Origin: Rugamonas aquatica
GTDB lineage: Bacteria > Pseudomonadota > Gammaproteobacteria > Burkholderiales > Burkholderiaceae_D
Assembly (NCBI RefSeq): GCF_009380215.1
Contig: NZ_WHUG01000005.1
Span: forward strand, 310,001-374,000
DNA: 64,000 nucleotides
Direction: 5' to 3'
Below the pieces are notes generated by a model. That model worked only from the letters and a program-made list of their open reading frames with translations. It was not told where the DNA came from and made no database searches. This document shows positions 38,159 to 46,964 of the stretch, piece by piece (within the stretch, counting starts at the first letter, position 1; each line of letters begins with the position of its first letter). A program made the position numbers and the translations under genes.

Positions 38159-38224
38159 TGATGACCCTCTGAGAATTCCCCCGGCCCGGACGGGCCGGAG
38201 GATGTGGCAATGACAGCCCGGCGA

Positions 38225-39475
38225 TTACAGGTCCAGCAGCAGACGTGCTGGATCTTCCAGCGCTTCTTTCATCGCGACCAGGCCCAGTACGGCTTCGCGG
38301 CCGTCGATGATGCGGTGGTCGTAGGACATTGCCAGGTAGTTCATTGGACGGATCACGATCTGGCCGTTTTCAACAACAGCGCGGTCCTTGGTCGCGTGCA
38401 CGCCCAGGATGGCCGATTGTGGCGGGTTGATGATCGGGGTCGACAGCATGGAGCCGAAGGTGCCGCCGTTCGAGATCGAGAAGGTGCCGCCGGTCAGGTC
38501 GTCCAGGGTCAGCTTGCCGTCCTTGGCTTTGGCGCCGAATTCGCCGATTTTCTTCTCGATGTCGGCGATCGACATCTGGTCGGCGTTGCGCAGGATAGGC
38601 ACGACCAGGCCGCGTGGCGAACCGACAGCGATACCGATGTCGAAGTAGCCGTGGTAGACGATGTCGTTGCCATCGACCGATGCGTTGATGATCGGGTATT
38701 TCTTCAGCGCGGCAACAGCGGCCTTGACGAAGAAGGACATGAAGCCCAGCTTGACGCCGTGCTCTTTTTCGAACTTGTCTTTGTACTTGTTGCGCAGTTC
38801 CATGACCGGCGCCATGTTCACTTCATTGAACGTGGTCAGGATGGCGTTGGTCGATTGCGACTGGATCAGACGCTCGGCGATACGTGCGCGCAGACGGCTC
38901 ATCGGCACGCGCTCTTCCGGACGCTCGCCCAGGCTGGCGATCGCAGGTGCGGCAACTTGTTGCAGTGCTGGTTTGGCAGCGGCTGGAGCCAGAGGGGCTA
39001 CGGCTGGTGCTTTAGCGCCGGCGGCCAGGGCGTCGCCCTTGGTCACGCGGCCATCTTTGCCCGAACCGGCGACATCGCCAGCGCTCAGGCCTTTTTCCGA
39101 CAGGATCTTGGCAGCGGCAGGCATGGCCACGTCGCCTTTCGAACCGCCGGTGGCGGCAGCTGCGGCTGCTGGTGCGGCTGCTGGTGCTGCGGCTGGAGCG
39201 GCTGCGGCTGCTGGAGCTGCAACGGCGGCGGCGCCGTCGGTGTCGATGATAGCGATCAGTTCGTCAGCAACCACGGTGCTGCCGTCGCCCTTGATGATCT
39301 TGACCAGAACGCCTGCGGCTGGTGCCGGCAGTTCCAGAACGACTTTATCGGTTTCGATGTCAATCAGGTTTTCGTCGCGAGCGACTGCGTCGCCGACTTT
39401 TTTATGCCAGGTCAGCATGGTTGCTTCTGCTACCGATTCCGACAGCTGGGGGACTTTGACTTCGATTTGTGCCAT
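38225..39475 (-). CDS. sucB: SucB/OdhB, dihydrolipoyl succinyltransferase (E2)
   Basis: This is the E2 core of 2-oxoglutarate dehydrogenase. The 416-residue protein has a lipoyl domain with the lipoylated Lys44 in [10 protein letters not shown], an Ala/Pro-rich linker, a peripheral subunit-binding domain ([20 protein letters not shown]) and the catalytic domain with [12 protein letters not shown]. The start at 39475 has GGAG seven bases before it; the longer frame to 39538 does not. It follows sucA by 70 bases. Confidence 0.97.
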   Translation of the reverse strand: MAQIEVKVPQLSESVAEATMLTWHKKVGDAVARDENLIDIETDKVVLELPAPAAGVLVKIIKGDGSTVVADELIAIIDTDGAAAVAAPAAAAAPAAAPAAAPAAAAAATGGSKGDVAMPAAAKILSEKGLSAGDVAGSGKDGRVTKGDALAAGAKAPAVAPLAPAAAKPALQQVAAPAIASLGERPEERVPMSRLRARIAERLIQSQSTNAILTTFNEVNMAPVMELRNKYKDKFEKEHGVKLGFMSFFVKAAVAALKKYPIINASVDGNDIVYHGYFDIGIAVGSPRGLVVPILRNADQMSIADIEKKIGEFGAKAKDGKLTLDDLTGGTFSISNGGTFGSMLSTPIINPPQSAILGVHATKDRAVVENGQIVIRPMNYLAMSYDHRIIDGREAVLGLVAMKEALEDPARLLLDL

Positions 39476-39545
39476 GTAAAACTCCGTATATTTTATTGTT
39501 ACGGCACCCCGCCGCGTAGCAGCAGGGCGCTCCGTCATTAAGTGA

Positions 39546-42401
39546 TTATTTGGTCAGGATGAAGCCTTTGAGCTTCGAGAACGCCGTTTCCAGCAGGTCT
39601 TTTTGCTGGGCGTAGTGCTTGTCGTAGTAGCCGACAGCCGGCGATGCCGACGCTGGGCGGCCGGCGTATGCCAGGCGCTGACCTGCGTCCATGCTCTCGA
39701 AGATGTTGTGCTGAATCTGGAACCATGGGCCCTGATTCTGCGGCTCGTCCTGCGCCCACACCACTTCCGCCAGGTTCGGGAACTTCTTCAGTTCGGCAGC
39801 GAACGATTTGTGCGGGAACGGATAAAGCTGTTCAACGCGGATGATGGCGGTGTCGGTCTGGCCGCGGGTCTTGCGTGCGTTGACCAGGTCGTAGTAGACC
39901 TTGCCCGAGCAGGCGACCACGCGCTTGACTTTCTTGGCGTCGATTTTCTCGTCGACTTCGCCGATCACGGTCTGGAACGCGCCTTTGGCCAGCTCGTTCA
40001 GCGAGGAACCTGCATCCTTGTTACGCAGCAGCGATTTAGGAGTCAGGATCACCAGCGGCTTACGGAACTGACGCACCATCTGGCGACGCAGCACGTGGAA
40101 GATCTGCGACGCGGTGGTCGGCTGAACCACTTGCATATTGTTGTCAGCGCACAGTTGCAGGAAGCGCTCCGGACGTGCCGACGAGTGCTCTGGACCCTGG
40201 CCTTCGTAACCGTGCGGCAGCATCATGACCAGGCCCGAAGCGCGGCCCCACTTCACTTCGCCGGAGCTGATGAATTGGTCGATCACCACTTGCGCGCCGT
40301 TGACGAAGTCGCCGAACTGGGCTTCCCAGATCGTCAGCGTGTTTGGTTCTGCGGTCGAGTAGCCGTATTCGAAGCCCAGTACAGCCTCTTCGGACAGCAC
40401 GGAGTCGATCACGGTGAACGGCGCCTGGCCTTCGGCGATGTTCTGCAGCGGCACATAGGTGCCTGCATCCCAACGCTCACGGTTCTGGTCGTGCAGCACG
40501 GCGTGACGGTGTACGAAGGTGCCACGGCCGGCATCCTGACCGGTCAGGCGCACTGCGTAGCCCGAAGCGACCAGCGATGCGTAGGCCAGGTGTTCGCCCA
40601 TGCCCCAGTCCAGGTTCAGTTCGCCCTTGCCCATGTTGGCGCGGTCGCCCAGTACTTTCTCGACCAGCGAGTGCACTTTGAAACCTTCAGGCACGGTGGT
40701 GATACGGCCGGCCAGACGCTTCAGTTCGGTCATCGGCACGGCGGTGTCGGCCGAGTCGGTCCACTTGCGGTTCAGGAACGGCAGCCAGTCGACTGCGTAC
40801 TTGTTCTTGAAGTTCGAGATCACTGGATCGACGGTGTGCTTGCCGGCGTCCATCGCATCGCGGAAGGCGGCTTGCATCTGTTCGCCGCCATCGGCTGCGA
40901 TCACGGTCTGGGCAACCAGCTTGTCCGCGTACAGCTTGCGGGTGCCTGGGTGCTGGCCGATTTTCTTGTACATCAGCGGCTGGGTCAGCGCTGGGGTGTC
41001 TTGTTCGTTGTGGCCCAATTTGCGGTAGCAGATGATGTCGACAACGATATCTTTCTGGAACTGCAGACGGTAATCCATGGCGATCTGCGAAGCCAGTACC
41101 ACGGCTTCAGGATCGTCGGCGTTCACGTGCAGCACCGGTGCTTCGATCATCTTGACGACGTCCGAGCAGTAGATGGTCGAACGCGCATCGCGCGGGTCGG
41201 ACGTGGTGAAGCCGATCTGGTTGTTGATGACGATGTGAACCGTACCGCCCGTGCCGTAGCCGCGGGTCTGGGCCAGATTCAGGGTTTCCATCACAACGCC
41301 CTGGCCTGCGAATGCCGCATCGCCGTGCACCAGGATAGGCAGCACTTGCTTGCCCAGGGTGTCGCCGCGACGGTCCATACGCGCTTTGACCGAACCTTCA
41401 ACCACAGGGTTGACGATTTCCAGGTGCGACGGGTTGAACGCCAGCGACAGGTGGACAGGACCGCCAGCGGTCGAGATGTCCGACGAGAAGCCTTGGTGGT
41501 ATTTAACGTCGCCGGCCGGCAGGTCGTCGCCGTGCTTGCCTTCGAATTCTTCGAACAGGTCTTTAGGCGATTTGCCCAGGGTGTTGACCAGCACGTTCAG
41601 ACGGCCGCGGTGGGCCATGCCGATAACGATCTCCTGCACGCCTTTTTCGCCGGCGCGCTGGATGATTTCGTCGATCGAGGCGATGAAGGTTTCGCCGCCT
41701 TCCAGCGAGAAGCGTTTCTGGCCGACGTATTTGGTGTGGAGGTAGCGTTCCAGGCCTTCAGCTGCGGTCAGGCGCTCCAGGATGTGCTTTTTCTTCTCAG
41801 GCGTGAAGTTCGGGGTCGAGCGGATCGATTCCAGGCGCTCCTGCAACCAGCGCTTTTCAGCCGGATCGGAGATGTACATGTACTCTGCACCGATCGAACG
41901 GGTGTAGGTGTCGCGCAGGAAGTTCAGCAGGTCGCGCAGGGTCGCGGTCTCTGGGCCGAAGTAGGTGTTGCTGATGTTGAATACGGTGTCCATGTCCGCA
42001 TCGCTGAAACCGTAGAAGGTCGGTTCCAGTTCAGGGATCGACGGACGTTCCTGGCGCTGCAGTGGGTCCAGGTTGGCCCAACGGGAGCCCAGATAGCGGT
42101 AAGCGGCGATCAGCTGGGTTGCGGCAACACGCTTGCGACCCATTTCGGCGTCGGCGGAGGCAACCACGGTGCGGATAGGGCCGGCTTTCGCGCGTTCGGC
42201 GAAGGAGGCGATGACGGAAGCGTGAGCGACGTCTGGTTTGTTGGTACCGTCGACGGCCGGCACGTGCTGCATGGCGTCGAAATAGGCACGCCAGTTGTCT
42301 GGCACGGAACCTGGGTTGTTGAGATACGCTTCGTACAGTTCTTCAACGTACGGGGCGTTCCCACCAAACAGGTAGGAGTTGGACGTATATTGTTGCATCA
42401 T
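39546..42401 (-). CDS. sucA: SucA/OdhA, 2-oxoglutarate dehydrogenase E1
   Basis: SucA is the thiamine-diphosphate-dependent E1 that decarboxylates 2-oxoglutarate. The protein (951 residues) starts [27 protein letters not shown], has the conserved [14 protein letters not shown] and the ThDP/Mg region [17 protein letters not shown], and ends with the transketolase-like C-domain ([20 protein letters not shown]). The ATG at 42401 has AAAGG eight bases away; a GTG at 42410 is the alternative. It heads the sucA-sucB-pspC-lpd group. Confidence 0.97.
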   Translation of the reverse strand: MMQQYTSNSYLFGGNAPYVEELYEAYLNNPGSVPDNWRAYFDAMQHVPAVDGTNKPDVAHASVIASFAERAKAGPIRTVVASADAEMGRKRVAATQLIAAYRYLGSRWANLDPLQRQERPSIPELEPTFYGFSDADMDTVFNISNTYFGPETATLRDLLNFLRDTYTRSIGAEYMYISDPAEKRWLQERLESIRSTPNFTPEKKKHILERLTAAEGLERYLHTKYVGQKRFSLEGGETFIASIDEIIQRAGEKGVQEIVIGMAHRGRLNVLVNTLGKSPKDLFEEFEGKHGDDLPAGDVKYHQGFSSDISTAGGPVHLSLAFNPSHLEIVNPVVEGSVKARMDRRGDTLGKQVLPILVHGDAAFAGQGVVMETLNLAQTRGYGTGGTVHIVINNQIGFTTSDPRDARSTIYCSDVVKMIEAPVLHVNADDPEAVVLASQIAMDYRLQFQKDIVVDIICYRKLGHNEQDTPALTQPLMYKKIGQHPGTRKLYADKLVAQTVIAADGGEQMQAAFRDAMDAGKHTVDPVISNFKNKYAVDWLPFLNRKWTDSADTAVPMTELKRLAGRITTVPEGFKVHSLVEKVLGDRANMGKGELNLDWGMGEHLAYASLVASGYAVRLTGQDAGRGTFVHRHAVLHDQNRERWDAGTYVPLQNIAEGQAPFTVIDSVLSEEAVLGFEYGYSTAEPNTLTIWEAQFGDFVNGAQVVIDQFISSGEVKWGRASGLVMMLPHGYEGQGPEHSSARPERFLQLCADNNMQVVQPTTASQIFHVLRRQMVRQFRKPLVILTPKSLLRNKDAGSSLNELAKGAFQTVIGEVDEKIDAKKVKRVVACSGKVYYDLVNARKTRGQTDTAIIRVEQLYPFPHKSFAAELKKFPNLAEVVWAQDEPQNQGPWFQIQHNIFESMDAGQRLAYAGRPASASPAVGYYDKHYAQQKDLLETAFSKLKGFILTK

Positions 42402-42731
42402 ATTGCTCACCTTTCTTCGCGCTTCGCGAGGAATTAGCGGGTTAATCTAACCTTCCGCGACACGGCCTGACCGGTTAGCGGATTGCACATCAAGTTGTGG
42501 GGAAGGGCTATAGTTCTTCAGTACTACAAAAATCGGTCATTCAGGATAGCACCGGTATTGTATCCCAACAACCATTTGTGCGACAAAAAGCGTAACAAAT
42601 GTTTCGATATTAATTTTCATTTAAGCCGCATGGCTGCGCGGTCGGCGGGCAATGTTTCCATATTTTTAACGGCTTTTGGGGCCGGCCATGGAGGTTGTAG
42701 AATAGCGCTTTCCGATCCCCTCCCCGTCTTC
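42402..42731. promoter_or_regulatory. Divergent intergenic region, sucA and LRR kinase
   Basis: This 330-base gap holds no gene. For sucA (minus strand) TTGTCG and TACAAT lie 18 bases apart at 42557-42586. For the kinase (plus strand) TAGAAT at 42698-42703 is the best -10, with a poor -35, giving a short leader of about 20 bases. The middle part is markedly AT-rich. I see no clear operator palindrome. Confidence 0.45.
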
Positions 42732-44060
42732 ATGCACACCCTAGCGCAGTTACGCGCCGGACAACTGGCTGGCATCCAGCGCTTGCAATTGTCCTGCGGT
42801 CTTACCGAGTTCCCTCCTGAGATTTTCGACCTGGCCGACACGCTGGAGATACTCGACCTGTCCGATAATGCGCTGACCACGCTGCCGGATGACCTGCCGC
42901 GCCTGACCAGGCTGCGCGTGATCTTCTGTTCGGCCAACCAGTTCACGGTATTGCCGGAGGTGCTGGGCGCCTGTCCTGGCCTGACGATGGTGGGCTTCAA
43001 GAGCAACCAGATCCGCGAAGTGCCGGCCGCATCGCTGCCGCCGCAGCTGCGCTGGCTGATCCTGACCGACAACCAGGTCGAGGAACTGCCGGCCGCCATC
43101 GGCGACTGCACGCAACTGCAGAAGCTGATGCTGGCTGGGAACCGCCTTCGCGCGCTGCCGCCGCAACTGGCCGCCTGCACGCGGCTGGAGCTGGTTCGCA
43201 TCGCCGCCAATCGGTTGGAGGAATTGCCGGACTGGCTGCTCGGCATGCCGCGCCTGTCGTGGCTGGCTTACGCGGGCAATCCCTTCAGCGAGGCCGACCA
43301 GCAGGCGGCCGATGCCGCCACCAGCATCGCCGGCATCACGTGGGAGCGTTTGCAGATCGGGCAGAAGCTGGGCGAAGGCGCGTCGGGCGTGATCCATCAA
43401 GCGGCGCTGCGGCAAGCCGAGGGCGAGCGCGCCATCGGCGACAAGGAGGTGGCGGTCAAGCTGTTCAAGGGTGCGGTCACCAGCGACGGCCTGCCCCGCT
43501 GCGAGATGACGGCCTTCGTCAACTCGGGCGACCATCCCAATCTGATCCCGGTGCTGGGCGAGGTGCTGGGCCACCCGGACGGCGTGCACGGCTGCGTGAT
43601 GCCGCTGATCGATCCCGGCTTCGGCAACCTGGCCGGCCCGCCCAGTCTGGAGAGCTGCACCCGCGATACCTACCCGGCCGGCAAGCATTTCAGCGTTGAT
43701 GAGTTATTCGGCATCGCGGGCGGCATCGTCTCGGCGGCGCGGCATTTGCACCAGCGGGGCATCATGCACGGCGACCTGTACGGACACAACATCCTGCATT
43801 GCGGCCGGGGCCGCAGCCTGCTGGGCGACTTCGGCGCGGCCTCGTTGTACGCGCCGGACGGGCCGCACGCGGCGGCACTGCAACGGCTGGAAGTGCGCGC
43901 CTTCGGCCTGCTGCTGGAGGAATTGATGGAACGCTGCAACCTGCCAGCCACCACCCAAGCGTCGCTGGCGGCCTTGCAGGCGCAATGCGTGTTGGCCGAT
44001 GTCGGCGCCCGGCCATCGCTGGCGGAGGCGGAGCGGCTGATTAATTCGCTGCGTGCGTAA
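42732..44060 (+). CDS. Leucine-rich-repeat protein kinase
   Basis: The 442-residue protein combines about seven leucine-rich repeats (residues 15-190; [38 protein letters not shown]) with a eukaryotic-like kinase domain. Kinase motifs are the glycine loop G214-E-G-A-S-G, Lys243 in VAVKLFK, H346-G-D348-L-x-x-H-N-I-L and D366-F-G. HGD replaces HRD, which is common in bacterial kinases. There is no membrane segment, so it is a cytosolic kinase with a ligand-binding LRR. I took the ATG at 42732 because upstream sequence lacks LRR or family character. It lies outside the TCA function of its neighbours. Confidence 0.85.
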   Translation: MHTLAQLRAGQLAGIQRLQLSCGLTEFPPEIFDLADTLEILDLSDNALTTLPDDLPRLTRLRVIFCSANQFTVLPEVLGACPGLTMVGFKSNQIREVPAASLPPQLRWLILTDNQVEELPAAIGDCTQLQKLMLAGNRLRALPPQLAACTRLELVRIAANRLEELPDWLLGMPRLSWLAYAGNPFSEADQQAADAATSIAGITWERLQIGQKLGEGASGVIHQAALRQAEGERAIGDKEVAVKLFKGAVTSDGLPRCEMTAFVNSGDHPNLIPVLGEVLGHPDGVHGCVMPLIDPGFGNLAGPPSLESCTRDTYPAGKHFSVDELFGIAGGIVSAARHLHQRGIMHGDLYGHNILHCGRGRSLLGDFGAASLYAPDGPHAAALQRLEVRAFGLLLEELMERCNLPATTQASLAALQAQCVLADVGARPSLAEAERLINSLRA

Positions 44061-44961
44061 TCTCCAGCCAGGCCGGATCGCGCGCGAACCAGTCCAGTAA
44101 AAAGTCCAACATCGCCCGCAGCGCCGGCGACATGTGCTGGCGCGAGGTGTAGATGCCGTAGATGCCCATCTGCTGCGGCGCGTAGTCCGGCAGCAGCGCC
44201 GCCAGCTTGCCCTCGGCGATCAGCGGCGCCGCGCTGTACAGCGGTTGCAGCGCGATGCCGGCGCCCTCCACCGCCGCCTTCAGCAAAATCAAATCCTCAT
44301 TGGCCGACAGGTTGCCGCTGACCGGTACGGAGACCGCCTCGCCATCCCGGTCCGTGAACTGCCACAAGCTCTTGCCGAAATACGTGTACGTCAGACAGTT
44401 ATGCGCCGCCAGGTCTCCAGCCCGCAGCGGCGTACCGCGCTCGGCCAGGTAGGACGGCGCGGCGCACACCACCGAATCGCACTGCGCCAGCTGGCGCGCG
44501 ATCAGGTTCGGCTCCAGCGCGTTGGTGATGCGCAGCGCCAGGTCAATGCGCTGCTCGACCAGGTTGACGGCGCGGTTGTTCATCTGCAGATCGACCGCCG
44601 TGCGCGGGTAGCGCTTCAAAAAAGCGGTGACTGCGACCGACAGCGCAGCCTGCGCCAGCGATTGCGAGCAAGTGATGCGCAGCAGGCCCTGCGGCGAGTC
44701 GGCGTCGGCGCCGCCGGCCACTTCCATCGCGTCGGCCAGTTCCAGCATGCGGCGGCAGCGCGCCAGCGTGAGGTCGCCCGCATCGGTCAGGCTCAGGCGG
44801 CGCGTGCTCCGGTGCAGCAAGCGGGCGCCGGCCCACTCCTCCATCTCGGCCAGATAGCGCGTGACCATGGCGCGCGACATGTCCAGCGCCTCGGCCGCCG
44901 CGATCATGCTGCCGCGCTCGGCAATACTGACGAAAACCTGTGCCGCCGTGATCCTGTCCAT
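44041..44961 (-). CDS. LysR-family transcriptional regulator
   Basis: The 306-residue protein has the N-terminal winged helix-turn-helix (AQVFVSIAERGSMIAAAEAL; LLHRSTRRLSLTDAG) and a periplasmic-binding-protein-like sensor domain. The ATG at 44961 (MDRITAAQVF) is preferred over a TTG at 44982. It is divergent from the metallo-beta-lactamase-fold gene, which is therefore its likely target. Its 3' end overlaps the kinase gene by 20 bases on the opposite strand. Confidence 0.92.
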   Translation of the reverse strand: MDRITAAQVFVSIAERGSMIAAAEALDMSRAMVTRYLAEMEEWAGARLLHRSTRRLSLTDAGDLTLARCRRMLELADAMEVAGGADADSPQGLLRITCSQSLAQAALSVAVTAFLKRYPRTAVDLQMNNRAVNLVEQRIDLALRITNALEPNLIARQLAQCDSVVCAAPSYLAERGTPLRAGDLAAHNCLTYTYFGKSLWQFTDRDGEAVSVPVSGNLSANEDLILLKAAVEGAGIALQPLYSAAPLIAEGKLAALLPDYAPQQMGIYGIYTSRQHMSPALRAMLDFLLDWFARDPAWLEITHAAN

Positions 44962-45065
44962 CGATTCATCCGATTTATGCAATTAACAGGTGCAGATTAC
45001 CCTATTTTTCTATCGGATAAAGAAATTTAAGATGACGTCATTCCAACTCCATACGAAAGACCATC

Positions 45066-45938
45066 ATGATTAAGCAAACCCTGTTGTCCGCCGCCCTCGC
45101 CGCCACCGTTGCTGGCGTTGCTGGCGCCACCGCCGCTCCGCTGAAGCTGGAAGTGTTCAATCCGGGCGAAGCGGCCATCTTCCCGGTTGCCTCGGTGATC
45201 GTCAGCGGCGCCAAGGATGCGGTGCTGATCGACGCCCAGTTCTCGCGCGGCGAAGCGCTCAAGCTGGTCGAGCAGATCCGCGCCAGCGGCAAGCACCTGA
45301 CCACCGTGTACGTCAGCCACAGCGATCCTGACTTCTACTTCGGCCTGGACGTGATCCACGCCGCCTTCCCGGACGCGAAGATCGTCGCCACGCCGCAGAC
45401 CATCGCCGGCATCGAGAAGAAGAAGGATGCCAAGGTGGCGTTCTGGGGTCCGATCCTGAAGGACAACGCACCGAAGAGCATCATCGTGCCGCAGCCGCTG
45501 CAAGGCGACACCATCAAGCTGGAAGGCCAGTCGCTGAAGATCGAAGGCCTGAAAGGCCCGACGCCTGAGCGCAGCTATGTGTGGATTCCATCGATCAAGG
45601 CGGTGGTGGGTGGCGTGGTGCTGTTCAACGACCTGCACGTGTGGACCGCCGATACGCAGACTGCCGAATCGCGCAAGCAATGGCTGGCGGCTCTGGACGG
45701 CGTGGCCGCACTGAAACCTGCGACCGTCGTGCCTGGCCACTTCAAGCAAGGCACGGCGCTGACGCCGGAAGCCATCGGCTTCACCCGCGACTACCTGGTG
45801 CGCTTCGAAGCTGAAACGGCCAAGGCGGCCAACTCGGCGGCGCTGATCGCCCGCATGAAGGAGCTGTATCCGAACGCCGGCCTGAACGGCGCGCTGGAAA
45901 CCAGCGCCAAGGTCGCCAAGGGCGAAATGAAGTGGTAA
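45066..45938 (+). CDS. Exported metallo-beta-lactamase-fold protein with altered metal motif
   Basis: The 290-residue protein has a signal peptide ending around ATAAP and an MBL-fold order of motifs. The zinc motif HxHxDH appears as HSDPDF, so two of its three His are missing, while later residues FNDLHVW and VVPGHFKQG are kept. Substrate is unknown; related proteins are annotated as hydrolases of lactones or glyoxalase-like. It is divergent from the LysR gene and separated by 104 bases. Confidence 0.82.
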   Translation: MIKQTLLSAALAATVAGVAGATAAPLKLEVFNPGEAAIFPVASVIVSGAKDAVLIDAQFSRGEALKLVEQIRASGKHLTTVYVSHSDPDFYFGLDVIHAAFPDAKIVATPQTIAGIEKKKDAKVAFWGPILKDNAPKSIIVPQPLQGDTIKLEGQSLKIEGLKGPTPERSYVWIPSIKAVVGGVVLFNDLHVWTADTQTAESRKQWLAALDGVAALKPATVVPGHFKQGTALTPEAIGFTRDYLVRFEAETAKAANSAALIARMKELYPNAGLNGALETSAKVAKGEMKW

Positions 45939-45951
45939 CACGGTAGAACTA

Positions 45952-45990
45952 GACAAATGCATCTAGATATTTTATTCTAGATGCATTGTC
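45952..45990. promoter_or_regulatory. Palindromic operator of the BlaI-type regulator
   Basis: Perfect 12-base arms AATGCATCTAGA (45956-45967) and TCTAGATGCATT (45976-45987) flank an 8-base AT spacer; outside them GAC and GTC extend the symmetry after a single-base bulge. It lies 18 bases before the regulator start codon, over the likely promoter, which fits autorepression. Confidence 0.75.
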
Positions 45991-46008
45991 CCGTATTCCA
46001 TCATCGTC

Positions 46009-46386
46009 ATGACCACTGCCCCACCGAAGCCCACCCCGTCCGAACTCGAAATGCTGCGCCTGTTATGGCAGAGCGGACCGGCGACCGCCAAGCAGGTGCA
46101 CCAGGCGGCGGTGGAAGCGCGTCCCGACATGAACTACGCGACGGTGCTGCGGCTGCTGCAAGTAATGCACACCAAAGGCCTGCTGACCCGCGACGAAAGC
46201 CAGCGCGCCCACGTCTACGCGCCGGCGCAGGAGCAGGACTCGATGCAAACCAATCTGTTGAAAGAGCTGATCCAGAAAGCCTTCTCCGGCTCCGGCAAGG
46301 CGCTGGTGCTGGCCGCGCTGCGCGGCGGCCACGTCAGCAAGAAGGAACGCGAGGAAATCCAGGCGCTGCTGGATCAGGAAAAATAA
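46009..46386 (+). CDS. BlaI/MecI/CopY-family transcriptional repressor
   Basis: The 125-residue protein is a winged-helix repressor of the BlaI class (PSELEMLRLLWQSGPATAKQ; NYATVLRLLQVMHTKGLL; SGSGKALVLAAL). BlaI proteins are normally cleaved through a membrane sensor, BlaR1 (an M56 peptidase), which is not present in this window. The operator at 45952 fits autoregulation. The next gene, a small membrane protein, is separated by a repeat element, so a link between them is uncertain. Confidence 0.9.
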   Translation: MTTAPPKPTPSELEMLRLLWQSGPATAKQVHQAAVEARPDMNYATVLRLLQVMHTKGLLTRDESQRAHVYAPAQEQDSMQTNLLKELIQKAFSGSGKALVLAALRGGHVSKKEREEIQALLDQEK

Positions 46387-46390
46387 ACCG

Positions 46391-46475
46391 GGGGTCAAGT
46401 CTGACATTTGGACACAAGCTCGACCGGAATCATCCCACTAAGGTTGAGGCCGTGTCCAAATGTCAGACTTGACCC
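46391..46475. repeat. GGGGTCAAG element, copy 2
   Basis: Arms 46392-46415 and 46452-46475 pair over 24 bases, around a 36-base unrelated spacer. The outer 25 bases of the left arm are identical to those of the copy at 14327-14410, and the right arm is shared over 27 bases. It lies four bases after the BlaI-type stop codon. Confidence 0.85.
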
Positions 46476-46516
46476 TCCTGATCTACAATGAGGCCCCATT
46501 CATCAAAGCCTTATTT

Positions 46517-46936
46517 ATGATCAGCCGCCTCAACCACTGGCCGGAGCGCCCTCACCCTGTCATCGCTGTCATGCTCGCGCTGGCGATTTGTGCGGTGCCC
46601 ATTCTGTTGCCGCATTTCCGCCTGCAGGATTTGATGGCCAACCTGTTTGCCTACTTCGCCTGCTGCATCCTGGTTTATCCGGTTGCGGCGGTGCTGCGGC
46701 GTCGCGTCACCAACCTGCCGTCGATCTGGGCGATCGCCATGGCGCTGTTGCTGCTGGTTTGCCTCTATCACACCAACATCATCACGGAAACCGCCAACCT
46801 GCCCTGGCCGCAGCGCCAGCCTGTCGTTATCGGCAAGTTCCTGTTCAACCTGCCGCAAGCCACGCTGGGCGTGATCGCCTGGTGGGTGCTGGTGGTGCGG
46901 CCCGACCGGCGCGCCCCTCAATCCGAATCGGACTGA
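46517..46936 (+). CDS. Small multi-pass membrane protein of unknown function
   Basis: The 139-residue protein has four hydrophobic segments (HPVIAVMLALAICAVPILLP; MANLFAYFACCILVYPVAAV; WAIAMALLLLVCLYHTNII; the last near LGVIAWWVLVVR). I do not recognise a family. The ATG at 46517 is used. An ATG at 46460 lies inside the repeat element and would add 19 residues encoded partly by it. No clear ribosome binding site precedes either. Confidence 0.65.
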   Translation: MISRLNHWPERPHPVIAVMLALAICAVPILLPHFRLQDLMANLFAYFACCILVYPVAAVLRRRVTNLPSIWAIAMALLLLVCLYHTNIITETANLPWPQRQPVVIGKFLFNLPQATLGVIAWWVLVVRPDRRAPQSESD

Positions 46937-46964
46937 CAGCGCGCCGCCGGCCGCAACCACTACA

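Noticed and set aside
39603..42437. 944-codon open frame opposite sucA
   Set aside because: It mirrors the intact sucA frame and has no domain or sensible start.
45033..45040. TGACGTCA palindrome in the LysR/MBL gap
   Set aside because: An eight-base palindrome is expected by chance in a window this long and it has no LysR T-N11-A layout.
45066..46386. MBL-fold gene plus BlaI-type gene as a beta-lactam resistance locus
   Set aside because: The MBL protein lacks two of the three His of the zinc motif, there is no BlaR1, and the operator lies only before the repressor gene.
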